64,000 nt of DNA from Salicibibacter cibi (GTDB lineage: Bacteria > Bacillota > Bacilli > Bacillales > Marinococcaceae): NCBI RefSeq assembly GCF_016495865.1, contig NZ_CP054706.1, forward strand, positions 3,162,001-3,226,000, given 5' to 3'. The translations under genes were made by a program, and so were the position numbers. Of the stretch, positions 17,411-25,452 are shown in pieces. Below the pieces are notes generated by a model that worked only from the letters and a program-made list of their open reading frames with translations, was not told the DNA's origin and did not search any database. The stretch's first letter is position 1; every line of letters begins with the position of its first letter.

Positions 17411-18742
17411 CTAAACGACCATTTCATCAATGTCATCCTCAAGTTCTTCCTCAAGCTCTTCAAAATAATTATTCTCAATGAATTCTTCCATCTCGGTAAG
17501 TTCATCTATATCGATAACATCGGTTTCTTCTGCAATTTGAACCATTTGAATGTAAGCGGTGGCCAGTAGGTGATTGCCTTCAACGATTCCGTCATAAAAC
17601 GCTTCTTCCAATTCAGGGTCATGCTGTTCTTCGTGGATGTCATCAAATTGACCATCCAAGATTTCTACAACGTCGTGATGAACTTGCATCCCTTCCAAGT
17701 ATGCCGCACGTATAAACTCGACTTCATCTGTTGTGAATTCGGCACGTTCCATGTTGCGGATACGCTCAGGTACAACATCCATAAAACGATCGTAATGAAC
17801 ATCGACAGTGACGTTTTGCTCAACGGCATTAACTACACTTCTTAAATAAGATGTATACTCACTGGAATGTTGCGGGAATTCTTCATCAATTTGCGCCTCA
17901 AAGAAAACGACTAAGTCATCTTCCAAATCGCTTTCGGAAGATTCTACTTCGACCCCGACGTCCGGCCAAGCGCCTTCATACTCAAACGGTTCGAATGAGT
18001 TCCCCCCATTGTTTCCGCTTTCATCTTCTTCCTCCGCAAAGTCTCTCCAAGACCCATTGTCGTCTTCTTCATCAAAATCTCTCGAAGATCCATTTTCTGT
18101 ATCATTCTCGCTTTCCTCTTCCTCTTCGGTTGCCTCAATGTCCTCATCCGTGCCATCACTTTCTTCAGCTTCTTCAGCTTCCGTAGTGTCATCATCATTG
18201 TCCGTTGCACCATCACCCGTCGCTTCTTCTTCATCATCTCCACACGCAGCTAACAGTGTTACGCTTAGAAACATTGTGGCACGTCTGATGCTTGATCGCG
18301 TTCGAATAAGTTCAATTTTTTTCTTTCTTTGGAGTAGACACGCTTTTACCTGTTCCAAATGCAGTTCTTTTTCCTGAAATTTTTCGTTTGGTTTCTTCCG
18401 AAATATACAAAGTATTTTATCGGGATACAAAATGAGAAACCAATTACTTTTAGCAGAAAAATTCTTATAAGCAGCGATTCCCATATAGATCATAATAGAT
18501 ACCATTAATACTCCACCGAACATTATACCCAGTGTGTTTATTCCGTCAAATGGATGAAAAAAGATTAATTCAAGTACAGTTATAGCACCAAAAAAAGCCG
18601 CGATCGTTACGATGAGAAAAAGCACGCCCCAAATCTTATTCCCAATACTTTTCGCACTGTTTGACCGTAGATTTGCTACTGCAGAGATGATGTTTGGATT
18701 GTCATCAACACCTGCTTGACGAACAATTGTTTTGATTGCCAA
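17411..18742 (-). CDS. Fused ORF: membrane domain joined to a lipoprotein with internal lipobox
   Basis: 443 residues. Residues 1-~145 form a small protein with two transmembrane helices (~38-60, 70-92) and a basic cytosolic segment. Residues ~148-167 read RTRSSIRRATMFLSVTLLAAC, a classical lipoprotein signal peptide with lipobox L-A-A-C (C167). Then come ~85 very acidic low-complexity residues and a helical C-terminal domain (~260-443) rich in E/D and H. A lipoprotein signal should start a protein, so this looks like a deletion fusion of two genes; M157 (codon at 18272-18274) has no good ribosome site. The acidic linker is typical of halophile surface proteins. I do not recognise the C-terminal domain. 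Confidence 0.6.
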   Translation of the reverse strand: MAIKTIVRQAGVDDNPNIISAVANLRSNSAKSIGNKIWGVLFLIVTIAAFFGAITVLELIFFHPFDGINTLGIMFGGVLMVSIMIYMGIAAYKNFSAKSNWFLILYPDKILCIFRKKPNEKFQEKELHLEQVKACLLQRKKKIELIRTRSSIRRATMFLSVTLLAACGDDEEEATGDGATDNDDDTTEAEEAEESDGTDEDIEATEEEEESENDTENGSSRDFDEEDDNGSWRDFAEEEDESGNNGGNSFEPFEYEGAWPDVGVEVESSESDLEDDLVVFFEAQIDEEFPQHSSEYTSYLRSVVNAVEQNVTVDVHYDRFMDVVPERIRNMERAEFTTDEVEFIRAAYLEGMQVHHDVVEILDGQFDDIHEEQHDPELEEAFYDGIVEGNHLLATAYIQMVQIAEETDVIDIDELTEMEEFIENNYFEELEEELEDDIDEMVV

Positions 18743-18828
18743 TCAGAACACCCCCTGCTTCATTTTTTATTCCCCATGAACTTCGATGTTACCTCCTAAA
18801 CAATCGTGCCTTTTCTGTAAGTTACCTT

Positions 18829-18927
18829 TTACGGTTTGGTCCTCTTTTTCCATATGACTAATAATACAACCAACATGACAATGATGAGTATAAGAAAAAT
18901 AGACGGCCAACCAATCGTCCTCATCAT
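18829..18927 (-). CDS. 32-aa single-pass membrane miniprotein
   Basis: AAGGGGGAAA sits directly before two ATG codons. The product begins MMRTIGWPSIFLILIIVM, has one transmembrane helix and ends in a basic tail WKKRTKP. The first residues recall the start of TatA (x-N-I-G-x-P-G-L-I-L-I), but the TatA hinge FGPKKLPE is absent, so no Tat role is claimed. It lies upstream of the fused lipoprotein ORF on the same strand, ~90 bp away. Confidence 0.5.
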   Translation of the reverse strand: MMRTIGWPSIFLILIIVMLVVLLVIWKKRTKP

Positions 18928-19216
18928 TTTCCCCCTTGTTAAAGATAAAGAATATGCTATTGGAAATTGACGCTACTCAAAGAACATGAAGAAAAGCTTG
19001 ATCGTGACGATCGAACTTTTTAAAAAGGAAAACCAACCGATATATAAGCAAGTGAACAAACAAGAACTAGCAAGAGAAATTTAATAAATGTTTCCTTATA
19101 AGGTTCCTCTAGAAAGGAACACCCCAAGTTCAACACCTATCTCTTCATGGTTATTACATTGTGACACTTTCACACATAATTATGGATTTGACTTTCAATT
19201 GACCTCTAACAAGCTA

Positions 19217-19618
19217 AATTCCCGTGGCCGGGGGCGATGGAGCGTTCGGAATCTCGATGTCTGGGACCAAAACTTTTTTCAACGATTAGTTTATACTTTT
19301 TACCGGTAAGAACGACGAGATGTTGAGACTCGTTCAGTCGTATCCCTCGCACCTGCTCAGCTAAACATTTCATTGAAATAATATCATCACTTTTATGGCT
19401 AAACGATAAGTCATAGGGTCCGGGAACAGTGTCCTCCGGCAGCAAAAATTCGTGTTTCGCTGATAAAACCACCCATCGGGGATGAAACATCTCTGCGTAT
19501 GCACGGCATAGACGGTGAAATGTCCCAACGTAGGCATCGCAGGCAAAGACGGGCCAATCTCCCCTTCTTTGTCTCAGATTTTTTTATTTCCACATGGGAG
19601 AATGGCAAGGGTTGTCAA
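19217..19618 (-). pseudogene. Decayed DUF6884-like gene (copy 2)
   Basis: From the TTG at 19618 the frame reads LTTLAILPCGNKKI and then hits TGA where copy 1 has TGG (W15). A one-base loss in the GGCCCCG stretch shifts the frame, which resumes at MFHPRWVVLSAKHEFL and is lost again after KLIVEKSFG. Three independent lesions mean it is dead. The intact paralogue is at 13219-13671. Confidence 0.85.
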
Positions 19619-19637
19619 AAAATCACCGTCCTACTTT

Positions 19638-19924
19638 AGGGATTGCTGAACAACGTGCAGCTATCAGCTGAAGCCGGAATGCCGCTTCCATGGCTTCGCT
19701 TTCCGCGGACGAACGGTCAAGCCTCCTCGCGCAAAACCGGCGCTGCGGGGGCTTGACGCGTCCGTTTTTCCGCTGGAGTCTCGCCATTGCAGCACCGTCC
19801 CTCCGTACGTTGCCAGAAGTGCAAGGGTTTTTTGCTTATAGGATGGATTTCCTTGCATCCAGTTTTGACAACACCAACGGAAAATGCTTATGTGCCAGTC
19901 TTTTTCCATTATTCAGCAGTCCCT
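19638..19924. mobile_element. MITE-like element, copy 4 (287 bp), with empty-site control
   Basis: TIRs AGGGATTGCTGAA / TTCAGCAGTCCCT and a 5-bp duplication ACTTT (19633-19637, 19925-19929). The other copy of the segmental duplication has no insertion at the corresponding place (near 13684, CCTATTCTACATTAAG), which confirms both element ends and the duplicated target. Confidence 0.97.
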
Positions 19925-19927
19925 ACT

Positions 19928-20260
19928 TTACATTAAGAAAAACAGTACAATAATCACGATCAAAACTAATCCTACACCCATACATCCAATCACGCCGCAC
20001 CCCGCACCGCCACCAAGTCCCCCACGGTACCCTCTGCGATAACGGCGACGACGGCCCCCGAACATGGAGCCTAATGCCATGCCGCCGAGGAAAGAACCTG
20101 TGCCACCCCTGCCGCTACTATTTGACGAGCGACTTGTCGCACGACCGGAGGAGCCGCCCGCAGATCCGCGTGGTCTGCCACCGCGAGCAACGCCCGCTCC
20201 TACTTTCGAACGCCCTCCACCACGACGTCCTCCGCCTCCTCTTCTTCCTCTTCTGCTCAT
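19928..20260 (-). CDS. Arg/Gly-rich (RGG-type) tail-anchored membrane protein, copy 2
   Basis: 110 residues, start fixed by GGGAGG before the ATG at 20260. Same design as the copy at 13689: RG/RGG-rich tail (MSRRGRRGGGGRRGGGRSKV), the block SFLGGMALGSMFGGRRRRYR, a two-cysteine GCGVIGCMG and a terminal transmembrane helix ending IIVLFFLM. Substitutions between the copies keep the basic and glycine character, which suggests selection. It lies ~75 bp downstream of yjbQ on the same strand. MITE 4 sits 3 bp beyond its stop codon. Confidence 0.75.
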   Translation of the reverse strand: MSRRGRRGGGGRRGGGRSKVGAGVARGGRPRGSAGGSSGRATSRSSNSSGRGGTGSFLGGMALGSMFGGRRRRYRRGYRGGLGGGAGCGVIGCMGVGLVLIVIIVLFFLM

Positions 20261-20334
20261 TACTGAACCTCCCATTTTCTTATTGCTATTCTTTTATTTC
20301 ATCAAAATTCATGCTTCGTTTCTTATGCCCTGAG

Positions 20335-20742
20335 TCACGCTTCTTCGCTTTCAAAACGTGCATACACTTTTCTATTTGACCGCGGCCCGTCGAACTCACA
20401 ATAATAAATGCCTTGCCACGTCCCGAGTACCAGTTTTCCGTCCTTTACAAACACTGTTTCACTCGTCCCCACGGTGCTCGCTTTCAGATGGGCTGCTGTA
20501 TTTCCTTCCCCGTGCCGGTCTTCAGGGTGGTCCCAAGGATAAATTTCATCCAGGCGCCGTATAAAGTCTGTTTTGACATCGGGGTCAGCATTTTCATTAA
20601 TCGTTAAACCCGCGGTCGTGTGCATGTTAAAAAGCGTGACGATGCCATCGCGATACCCCTCTTTCCTTACCCAACCTTGAATATCTCCGGTGATGTCAAG
20701 CATTTCATCCCGTTTAGATGTTTTATACTGAAACAGTTTCAT
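20335..20742 (-). CDS. YjbQ / UPF0047 family (secondary thiamine-phosphate synthase-like)
   Basis: 135 aa, full length for the family. Conserved features: [28 protein letters not shown] and [16 protein letters not shown], with the metal-binding histidines of the YjbQ barrel. E. coli YjbQ has weak thiamine-phosphate synthase activity; the true function is unsettled. Neighbours here are the RGG-type protein and an ABC exporter, neither linked to thiamine. Confidence 0.88.
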   Translation of the reverse strand: MKLFQYKTSKRDEMLDITGDIQGWVRKEGYRDGIVTLFNMHTTAGLTINENADPDVKTDFIRRLDEIYPWDHPEDRHGEGNTAAHLKASTVGTSETVFVKDGKLVLGTWQGIYYCEFDGPRSNRKVYARFESEEA

Positions 20743-20754
20743 AAAAATTCCTCC

Positions 20755-21366
20755 TTATACCAGATCCACACGTGACCGAATGGCGTTGGCGAGCAGCAAA
20801 ATGAGCCAAAAGGCGAGGATGCCGATGATGAGAATAACCCCCGCGAGTGCATATCCCAATGCTTCCATGTAATTGAAAATCTCAGTGACAAACACGCCCA
20901 TCAGCGTGCCTATCATGACCACCATCATATAAAAAATAAAGGTTATCCCCCATTTAATAACGGGATGTTTTAATAACGTGAGCATGGCAATCACCGAAGG
21001 AGCCAGGACAAACATCGTTGCCATTTGTGCGCTTGCATGGATAAGGATTTCAGAAAGAGGCGCATCTCCAAACCCGATCATTCTTCCAAATCCTTCAAGC
21101 ATAACCCAAATCACACCGATGAGCATGACAACGAGCGCCCGTGCTTGAAAGAAAGTTTTTAAAGGAAAGGGCAGCGAAAGCATGAACCTTCTCGTTTTAT
21201 GTTTATCATCTATTTGCGTCAACGTCAGCGCCAATATGAATATGATCACGAAGCCGGTCACGGAATAATCTGTGTAAAATACAGCCCCGGCGACCGGCGC
21301 AATGATTACAATAAAAACAATTGCCCAGCGCAATAGCCAAAGATCCAATTTCATAAGAGCCGCCAT
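20755..21366 (-). CDS. ABC-2-type permease subunit
   Basis: 203 aa with about six hydrophobic segments; it begins MKLDLWLLRWAIVF. A cytoplasmic loop DDKHKTRRFMLSLPFPLKTFFQAR resembles the YxxLPxS-type element of small bacitracin/lantibiotic-type exporters. It overlaps the ATPase gene by one base, so the two form one exporter. Substrate unknown. Confidence 0.75.
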   Translation of the reverse strand: MAALMKLDLWLLRWAIVFIVIIAPVAGAVFYTDYSVTGFVIIFILALTLTQIDDKHKTRRFMLSLPFPLKTFFQARALVVMLIGVIWVMLEGFGRMIGFGDAPLSEILIHASAQMATMFVLAPSVIAMLTLLKHPVIKWGITFIFYMMVVMIGTLMGVFVTEIFNYMEALGYALAGVILIIGILAFWLILLLANAIRSRVDLV

Positions 21367-22142
21367 TACATGCCACCCCCTAAATAATAATCATGCAAAT
21401 CTTCCAAGGTGGCTTGCTTCAATCCTTCCTCTTCTTCAGGCTTTTTTTTATGTATCGTACCGTCAGCAGCTACAGCATGATTTTCCCGCATCTTATCTAC
21501 CGGACCGTGCGCGAGAATCTCTCCTTTTTCCATCAACCAGATCGTTGTAGCAAGCTGCTCCATATCGTCCAAAATATGCGAAGAAAAAATAATCGTTGTT
21601 CCACGCTTTTTATTTTCCTCATTCAACAATGCAATCATTTGTTTTCTTGACTTCGTGTCCAAGCCGGAGGTAGGTTCATCGAGCACCAACACTTCCGGAT
21701 GGTGGGCAAGCGCTACTGCAATACCGGTTTTCATGCGCATGCCACGTGAGTATGTCTTTACTTTTTTCTTTTTATCGACGTCAAATTGATCGAGCAATGA
21801 AAAAAAATACATGTCATCCCAGCCTGAATATACCTCGCTTAAAAATGAAGACAGTTTCAACGCATGCATATCATCGTACACCGATAAATCATCGAAAACA
21901 AAGCCGACTGTTTGCTTCCATTCTTGCATTGACATTGCTGCTCCCTGGTCCGTATGCCGATAAATATTGCCACTCGTCGGGCGGATTAATCCGAGTACGA
22001 GTTGAATCATCGTCGACTTCCCTGCGCCGTTGTTGCCGATGACACCGAGAATTTCTCCCTTTTCAATCACCTGCCCGGGCAGCGATAATATGAATTGATC
22101 CCTTTTCTTTGTAACTTCGTCAAACTCGAGAGACATGGACAT
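21366..22142 (-). CDS. ABC transporter ATP-binding protein
   Basis: 258 aa. Walker A GNNGAGKS, Q-loop region VGFVFDDLSVY, signature YSRGMRMKT (S-R-G-M instead of S-G-G-Q) and Walker B VLVLDEPTSGLD. Typical of Bacillus two-gene ABC exporters (YtrB/EcsA-like). First gene of the pair; the ATPase/permease stop and start codons overlap. Confidence 0.87.
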   Translation of the reverse strand: MSMSLEFDEVTKKRDQFILSLPGQVIEKGEILGVIGNNGAGKSTMIQLVLGLIRPTSGNIYRHTDQGAAMSMQEWKQTVGFVFDDLSVYDDMHALKLSSFLSEVYSGWDDMYFFSLLDQFDVDKKKKVKTYSRGMRMKTGIAVALAHHPEVLVLDEPTSGLDTKSRKQMIALLNEENKKRGTTIIFSSHILDDMEQLATTIWLMEKGEILAHGPVDKMRENHAVAADGTIHKKKPEEEEGLKQATLEDLHDYYLGGGM

Positions 22143-22298
22143 CCGATCACCTCGAAAATCATTTTGTTGAAAGATGGAATAGATCTATTTTCATGGTATA
22201 ATATCCACCAAAGCTTTCCAATTATCTGATCATCTTTTTAAGCATCGCCATCATTTCACTTTATCAAAATTATCGTTTGATCGCATTATAATTTCGCG

Positions 22299-22477
22299 GT
22301 AGATTCCCAACAATCAACGAAAAAGATCGCCGATATCGTCCACGAGATTCAAGAACAGTCCGGAACAGTCGCCAAAGAAGTACATCGCAGCAAAAGCGCC
22401 ATCGATGAAAGTCTTGATTGCAACTGGAAGCATTAAATGAAGATTTATCGAAATTAGTGGTGGACAGCTCTAAATAA
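22299..22477 (+). pseudogene. Methyl-accepting chemotaxis protein C-terminal remnant
   Basis: The frame VDSQQSTKKIADIVHEIQEQ continues as SGTVAKEVHRSKSAIDESL, the heptad-rich end of an MCP signalling domain. After a one-base shift the frame resumes as LEALNEDLSKLVVDSSK-stop, a typical MCP tail, followed by a terminator. A hydrophobic frame just upstream (NYLIIFLSIAIISLYQNYRL) may be a remaining membrane segment. No intact chemotaxis gene is nearby. Confidence 0.65.
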
Positions 22478-22492
22478 AAACAACATTTCCAC

Positions 22493-22521
22493 GGCGAACT
22501 TTTAGAAGTTCGCCTGTTTTT
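22493..22521 (+). terminator. Terminator of the MCP remnant
   Basis: GGCGAACTT-TTAG-AAGTTCGCC stem (9 bp) then TGTTTTT. Confidence 0.85.
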
Positions 22522-22563
22522 CATTTTAAGAGTGTTTAGATTTGGTAAATAATTAAGTATAGA

Positions 22564-22822
22564 GCCTCTGCCAAAATTAAAAATGAGGGGGAACATCACT
22601 GAAAAGTCTCTGTTTGTCAAATCGCAATCCTTTGGGCGCCATGAATGTACAGAATCTAGCATATACTGGCATCATCGGATCGTTACGAAGCCATAAAACA
22701 ACTCACTTTTTCATTTCATGGCGTCCATTGGACGGCAAATCATCGAATTTGGACATTGGCAGACGAAGACCTATGTCCATCATTCTGCTTTAACGGAAAA
22801 AAATGATAAATGTCATTGGGTA
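22564..22822. repeat. Dispersed non-coding repeat, family B, copy 1
   Basis: Starts GCCTCTGCCAAAATTAAAA and ends TTTAACGGAAAAAA...GATAAATGTCATT. It shares blocks such as ACAGAATC-AGCATATA, GGCATCATCG, GAAGCCATAAAACAAC and TGGCGTCCAT, in order, with 62150-62562, but lacks ~130 bp in the middle. No ORF is conserved between copies. Confidence 0.8.
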
Positions 22823-22827
22823 TAAGT

Positions 22828-23106
22828 AGGGATTGCTGAACAACTTGCGGCTATCAGCTGAAGCCGGGATGCCGCTTCCATGGCTTCGCTTTCCGCGGAC
22901 GAACGGTCAAGCCTCCTCGCGGCGCTTCGGGGTCTTGACGCGTCCGTTTTTCCGCTGGAGCCTCGCCATTGCAGCACCGTCCCTCCGTACGTTGCCAGAA
23001 GTGCAAGGGTTTTTTGTTTATAGGATGGATTTCCTTGCATCCAGTTTTAACAACACCAACGGAAAATGCTTATGTGCCAGTCTTTTTCCGTTATTCAACA
23101 GTCCCT
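22828..23106. mobile_element. MITE-like element, copy 5 (279 bp)
   Basis: TIRs AGGGATTGCTGAA / TTCAACAGTCCCT, flanked by AAGT on both sides (22824-22827, 23107-23110). It lacks ~8 bp in the central loop (CTCGCGGCGCTTCGGGG). It abuts repeat family B on the left. Confidence 0.95.
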
Positions 23107-23114
23107 AAGTAAAA

Positions 23115-23142
23115 CTAAGGCTTCCACTGGTGGAAGCCTTAG
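23115..23142 (-). terminator. Perfect 28-bp palindrome, terminator of truncated hydrolase
   Basis: CTAAGGCTTCCAC / GTGGAAGCCTTAG, 13-bp arms with a 2-nt centre, followed on the minus strand by TTTTAC. Confidence 0.75.
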
Positions 23143-23152
23143 TCCTTTAAGG

Positions 23153-23593
23153 TTAATCGGAAGACACAAGCGTGCGCACTGCGTCAATGACCTCTTCCGG
23201 ATGATCGGTGTGCAAAAAATGATCACCTTCGGAAACGACGATCTGTTCACTTTCTGCAGACCATTCCAGTAAGTCTTTTTGCGATTCGCCCCAACCTTCC
23301 ATATCGTTTGCGCCACCGGTGATAATCGTTAATGGAATGTCACCTATCTCTCCGCCATCAAGCACGGCATGACCGTTGTTGTTTAAATGCGACCTCTCTT
23401 CCAACATGGTGTTGTTCCAGAGGTTTTCCATCGTCTGCTTGCGATTTAATTCAAGAACGTCATCCGGTAAATTTTCATTTGTATCCAAGAACCCCGGATA
23501 GATGGATCCGAAAGCGCGAACAATTCCGGTATTTCGTAAAAATTGCATGGCTCTAAAGGGCAGCACATTCGGAAAAGAGTAGGTCGTCAACAC
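23153..23593 (-). pseudogene. Alpha/beta-hydrolase, C-terminal half only
   Basis: 146 residues beginning [22 protein letters not shown] and ending with the acid and histidine of the triad (GGANDMEGW; EGDHFLHTDHPEEVIDAV). The N-terminal half with the nucleophile elbow GxSxG is missing, and no coding sequence for it remains upstream. The GTG start lacks a good ribosome site. Probably inactive. Confidence 0.65.
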
Positions 23594-23625
23594 ATATAAA
23601 CATCAGATCTTTCACCTTTTTTACC

Positions 23626-23649
23626 ATATATCTTTATTTAAAGATATAT
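23626..23649. promoter_or_regulatory. Perfect AT-rich palindrome upstream of spx-like gene
   Basis: ATATATCTTT-N4-AAAGATATAT: perfect 10-bp arms, 24 bp upstream of the Spx start and between divergent genes. The size and symmetry resemble MarR-type operators, including that of the quinone regulator MhqR (ATCT...AGAT symmetry); an MhqO-like gene follows spx. Assignment to a regulator is inference. Confidence 0.5.
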
Positions 23650-23673
23650 GAAATAATAGTAAGGAGCGATTGT

Positions 23674-24069
23674 ATGATAACCCTTTATACGACTTCAAGT
23701 TGTACATCTTGCAGAAAGGCAAAAACATGGTTGCAAGAGCATGATATTCCTTTTAGAGAACGGAATTTGTTTTCTGAGACAATAACTGCGGACGAAATTA
23801 AAAGCATTTTAAGTTTAACTGAAGACGGAACGGATGAGATTATTTCGAAACGCTCAAAACAATTTCAAAACAGTGATGTTAATATTGAGCAATTGCCGAT
23901 AAGTGATCTATTCCGTTTCATTCAAGAAAATCCCGGCATACTAAAACGGCCCATTATCGTTGATGAAAAGCGTCTGCAAGTCGGCTACAACGAAGATGAA
24001 ATCCGCATGTTTCTACCAAGAACCGTCCGCAAGTTTCAACTAGAGGAAGTGCTGGACGCCGTTAACTAA
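23674..24069 (+). CDS. spx: Spx-family transcriptional regulator
   Basis: 131 aa, full length. The redox switch C10-x-x-C13 (CTSC), G52 and R92 ([10 protein letters not shown]), which in B. subtilis Spx contact the RNA polymerase alpha C-terminal domain and support the switch, are all present. The block [16 protein letters not shown] is near-identical to Spx. Spx redirects RNA polymerase under disulfide stress. It may be the chromosomal Spx or a paralogue; it is not next to the usual yjbD-type neighbours. Good AAGGAG 8 nt before ATG. The following gene is an MhqO-like dioxygenase, so both fit an electrophile/quinone stress response. Confidence 0.88.
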   Translation: MITLYTTSSCTSCRKAKTWLQEHDIPFRERNLFSETITADEIKSILSLTEDGTDEIISKRSKQFQNSDVNIEQLPISDLFRFIQENPGILKRPIIVDEKRLQVGYNEDEIRMFLPRTVRKFQLEEVLDAVN

Positions 24070-24164
24070 TAAGGAAATACTTTAGATAAAAAAACCATCG
24101 ATCACCCATAATAAATCGTACGAACAACGACGTCTATTTAAATACAACAATGGAGGATTTTATT

Positions 24165-25148
24165 ATGGAACATTTAAAAGGAATACATCACGTGACAGCC
24201 ATCACGAGCAGCGCAGAGAAAATTTATGAATTTTTCACGTATGTATTGGGCATGCGTTTAGTCAAAAAAACGGTGAATCAGGATGACATTCAGACCTATC
24301 ACTTATTTTTTGCAGATGATGAAGGAAACCCGGGTACGGATATGACATTCTTTGATTTCCCCGGCATTCCAAAAGGTGTGCACGGTACGAATGAGATTGC
24401 AAAAACGTCCTTCCGTGTGCCGAGTGACGAAGCTTTGGACTATTGGGTGAAACGTTTTGACCGTCTGGAAGTAAACCACAAAGGCGTCAAGGAGCAATTC
24501 GGGAAAAAGACGCTTTCGTTTGTCGATTTTGACGATCAACAATATCAGTTGATTTCTGATGAAAACAATCAAGGCGTTGCTTCCGGCACACCGTGGCAAA
24601 AAGGACCGATCCCTTCGGAATATGCGATTACGGGGCTAGGGCCAATCTTTGTACGCGTGGATAACGTTGATTATTTTAAGGAAATGATGGAGAAGATATT
24701 ATTATTTAAGGAAATTGGCAAAGAAGGCTCTTTCCGCTTGTTTGAGGCAGGCGAAGGCGGGAATGGTGCCCAAGTTATCGTGGAGTATAATGCGATTCTT
24801 CCCCAAGCACGACAAGGGTATGGAACGGTTCATCATACCGCATTCCGCGTTAACGACCGTGCGCATTTGGATGAATGGATGAAACAATTGCAGTCGTTCA
24901 ATGTACCGAATTCCGGTTATGTGGAACGCTATTATTTCGGTTCATTATATTCCAATGTTGCTCCGCGCATATTGTTTGAATTTGCTACCGATGGTCCCGG
25001 CTTCATGGGCGACGAACCGTACGAAACACTTGGAGAAACGTTATCTTTGCCTCCATTCTTTGAATCCGAACGCAAAGAAATTGAAAAACAAGTCCGCGCC
25101 ATTGACACAGTGAGAAGCACGAAGGAGTTTGAAAAGGAACACGAATAA
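24165..25148 (+). CDS. mhqO: Ring-cleaving dioxygenase, MhqO-type (glyoxalase/VOC superfamily)
   Basis: Two VOC modules: one at ~5-135 starting LKGIHHVTAITSSAEKI, one at ~150-280 with GYGTVHHTAFRVND. Metal ligands H (GIHHVT), H (VHHTAF) and E (ILFEFATDGPGF) are in place for an extradiol-type Fe(II) centre. Length (~327 aa) matches B. subtilis MhqO, part of the quinone/catechol detoxification regulon. The ATG at 24165 is chosen because GGAGG overlaps the earlier ATG at 24150. Closed by its own terminator. Confidence 0.88.
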   Translation: MEHLKGIHHVTAITSSAEKIYEFFTYVLGMRLVKKTVNQDDIQTYHLFFADDEGNPGTDMTFFDFPGIPKGVHGTNEIAKTSFRVPSDEALDYWVKRFDRLEVNHKGVKEQFGKKTLSFVDFDDQQYQLISDENNQGVASGTPWQKGPIPSEYAITGLGPIFVRVDNVDYFKEMMEKILLFKEIGKEGSFRLFEAGEGGNGAQVIVEYNAILPQARQGYGTVHHTAFRVNDRAHLDEWMKQLQSFNVPNSGYVERYYFGSLYSNVAPRILFEFATDGPGFMGDEPYETLGETLSLPPFFESERKEIEKQVRAIDTVRSTKEFEKEHE

Positions 25149-25168
25149 TGCACAATTGTGGGAAAGAG

Positions 25169-25200
25169 AACTCGCTACCTTGTTTATAGCGAGTTTTTTT
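25169..25200 (+). terminator. Terminator of mhqO
   Basis: AACTCGCT / AGCGAGTT, 8-bp arms, then TTTTT. The ~250 bp up to the next gene shows nothing else. Confidence 0.85.
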
Positions 25201-25452
25201 ACATATTCCAACGCAACACGAGACATAAAAAAATAAATGCCAAGTTGCACCAAAATAGAATGTGAGAAACAGGGATAAAAAAGTTGTACTTTTGCCAAAA
25301 TGACATCCTAATACCCGCACCTAATTTGCGAGGTTATTATGGAAGAAAATTCAAATTCACATTAAAGTAAAGCAATCTTTAGCTTTTTTTGGCAGAAAGA
25401 GTGCAATTCTTATTTTTCTTGCGCCTCGGTAACAGAAGATCGCAATATCGTT

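Larger units (their letters stand above)
19217..20385. repeat. Segmental duplication, copy 2 (contains MITE 4)
   Basis: Second copy of the 13273-14142 block. It includes a decayed DUF6884-like gene, MITE copy 4, the intact RGG-type gene and the 3' end of the intact yjbQ gene. Confidence 0.85.

Noticed and set aside
18986..19084. 33-codon plus-strand ORF with coherent-looking basic sequence
   Set aside because: No ribosome site, no recognised family; may be a gene remnant but cannot be supported.
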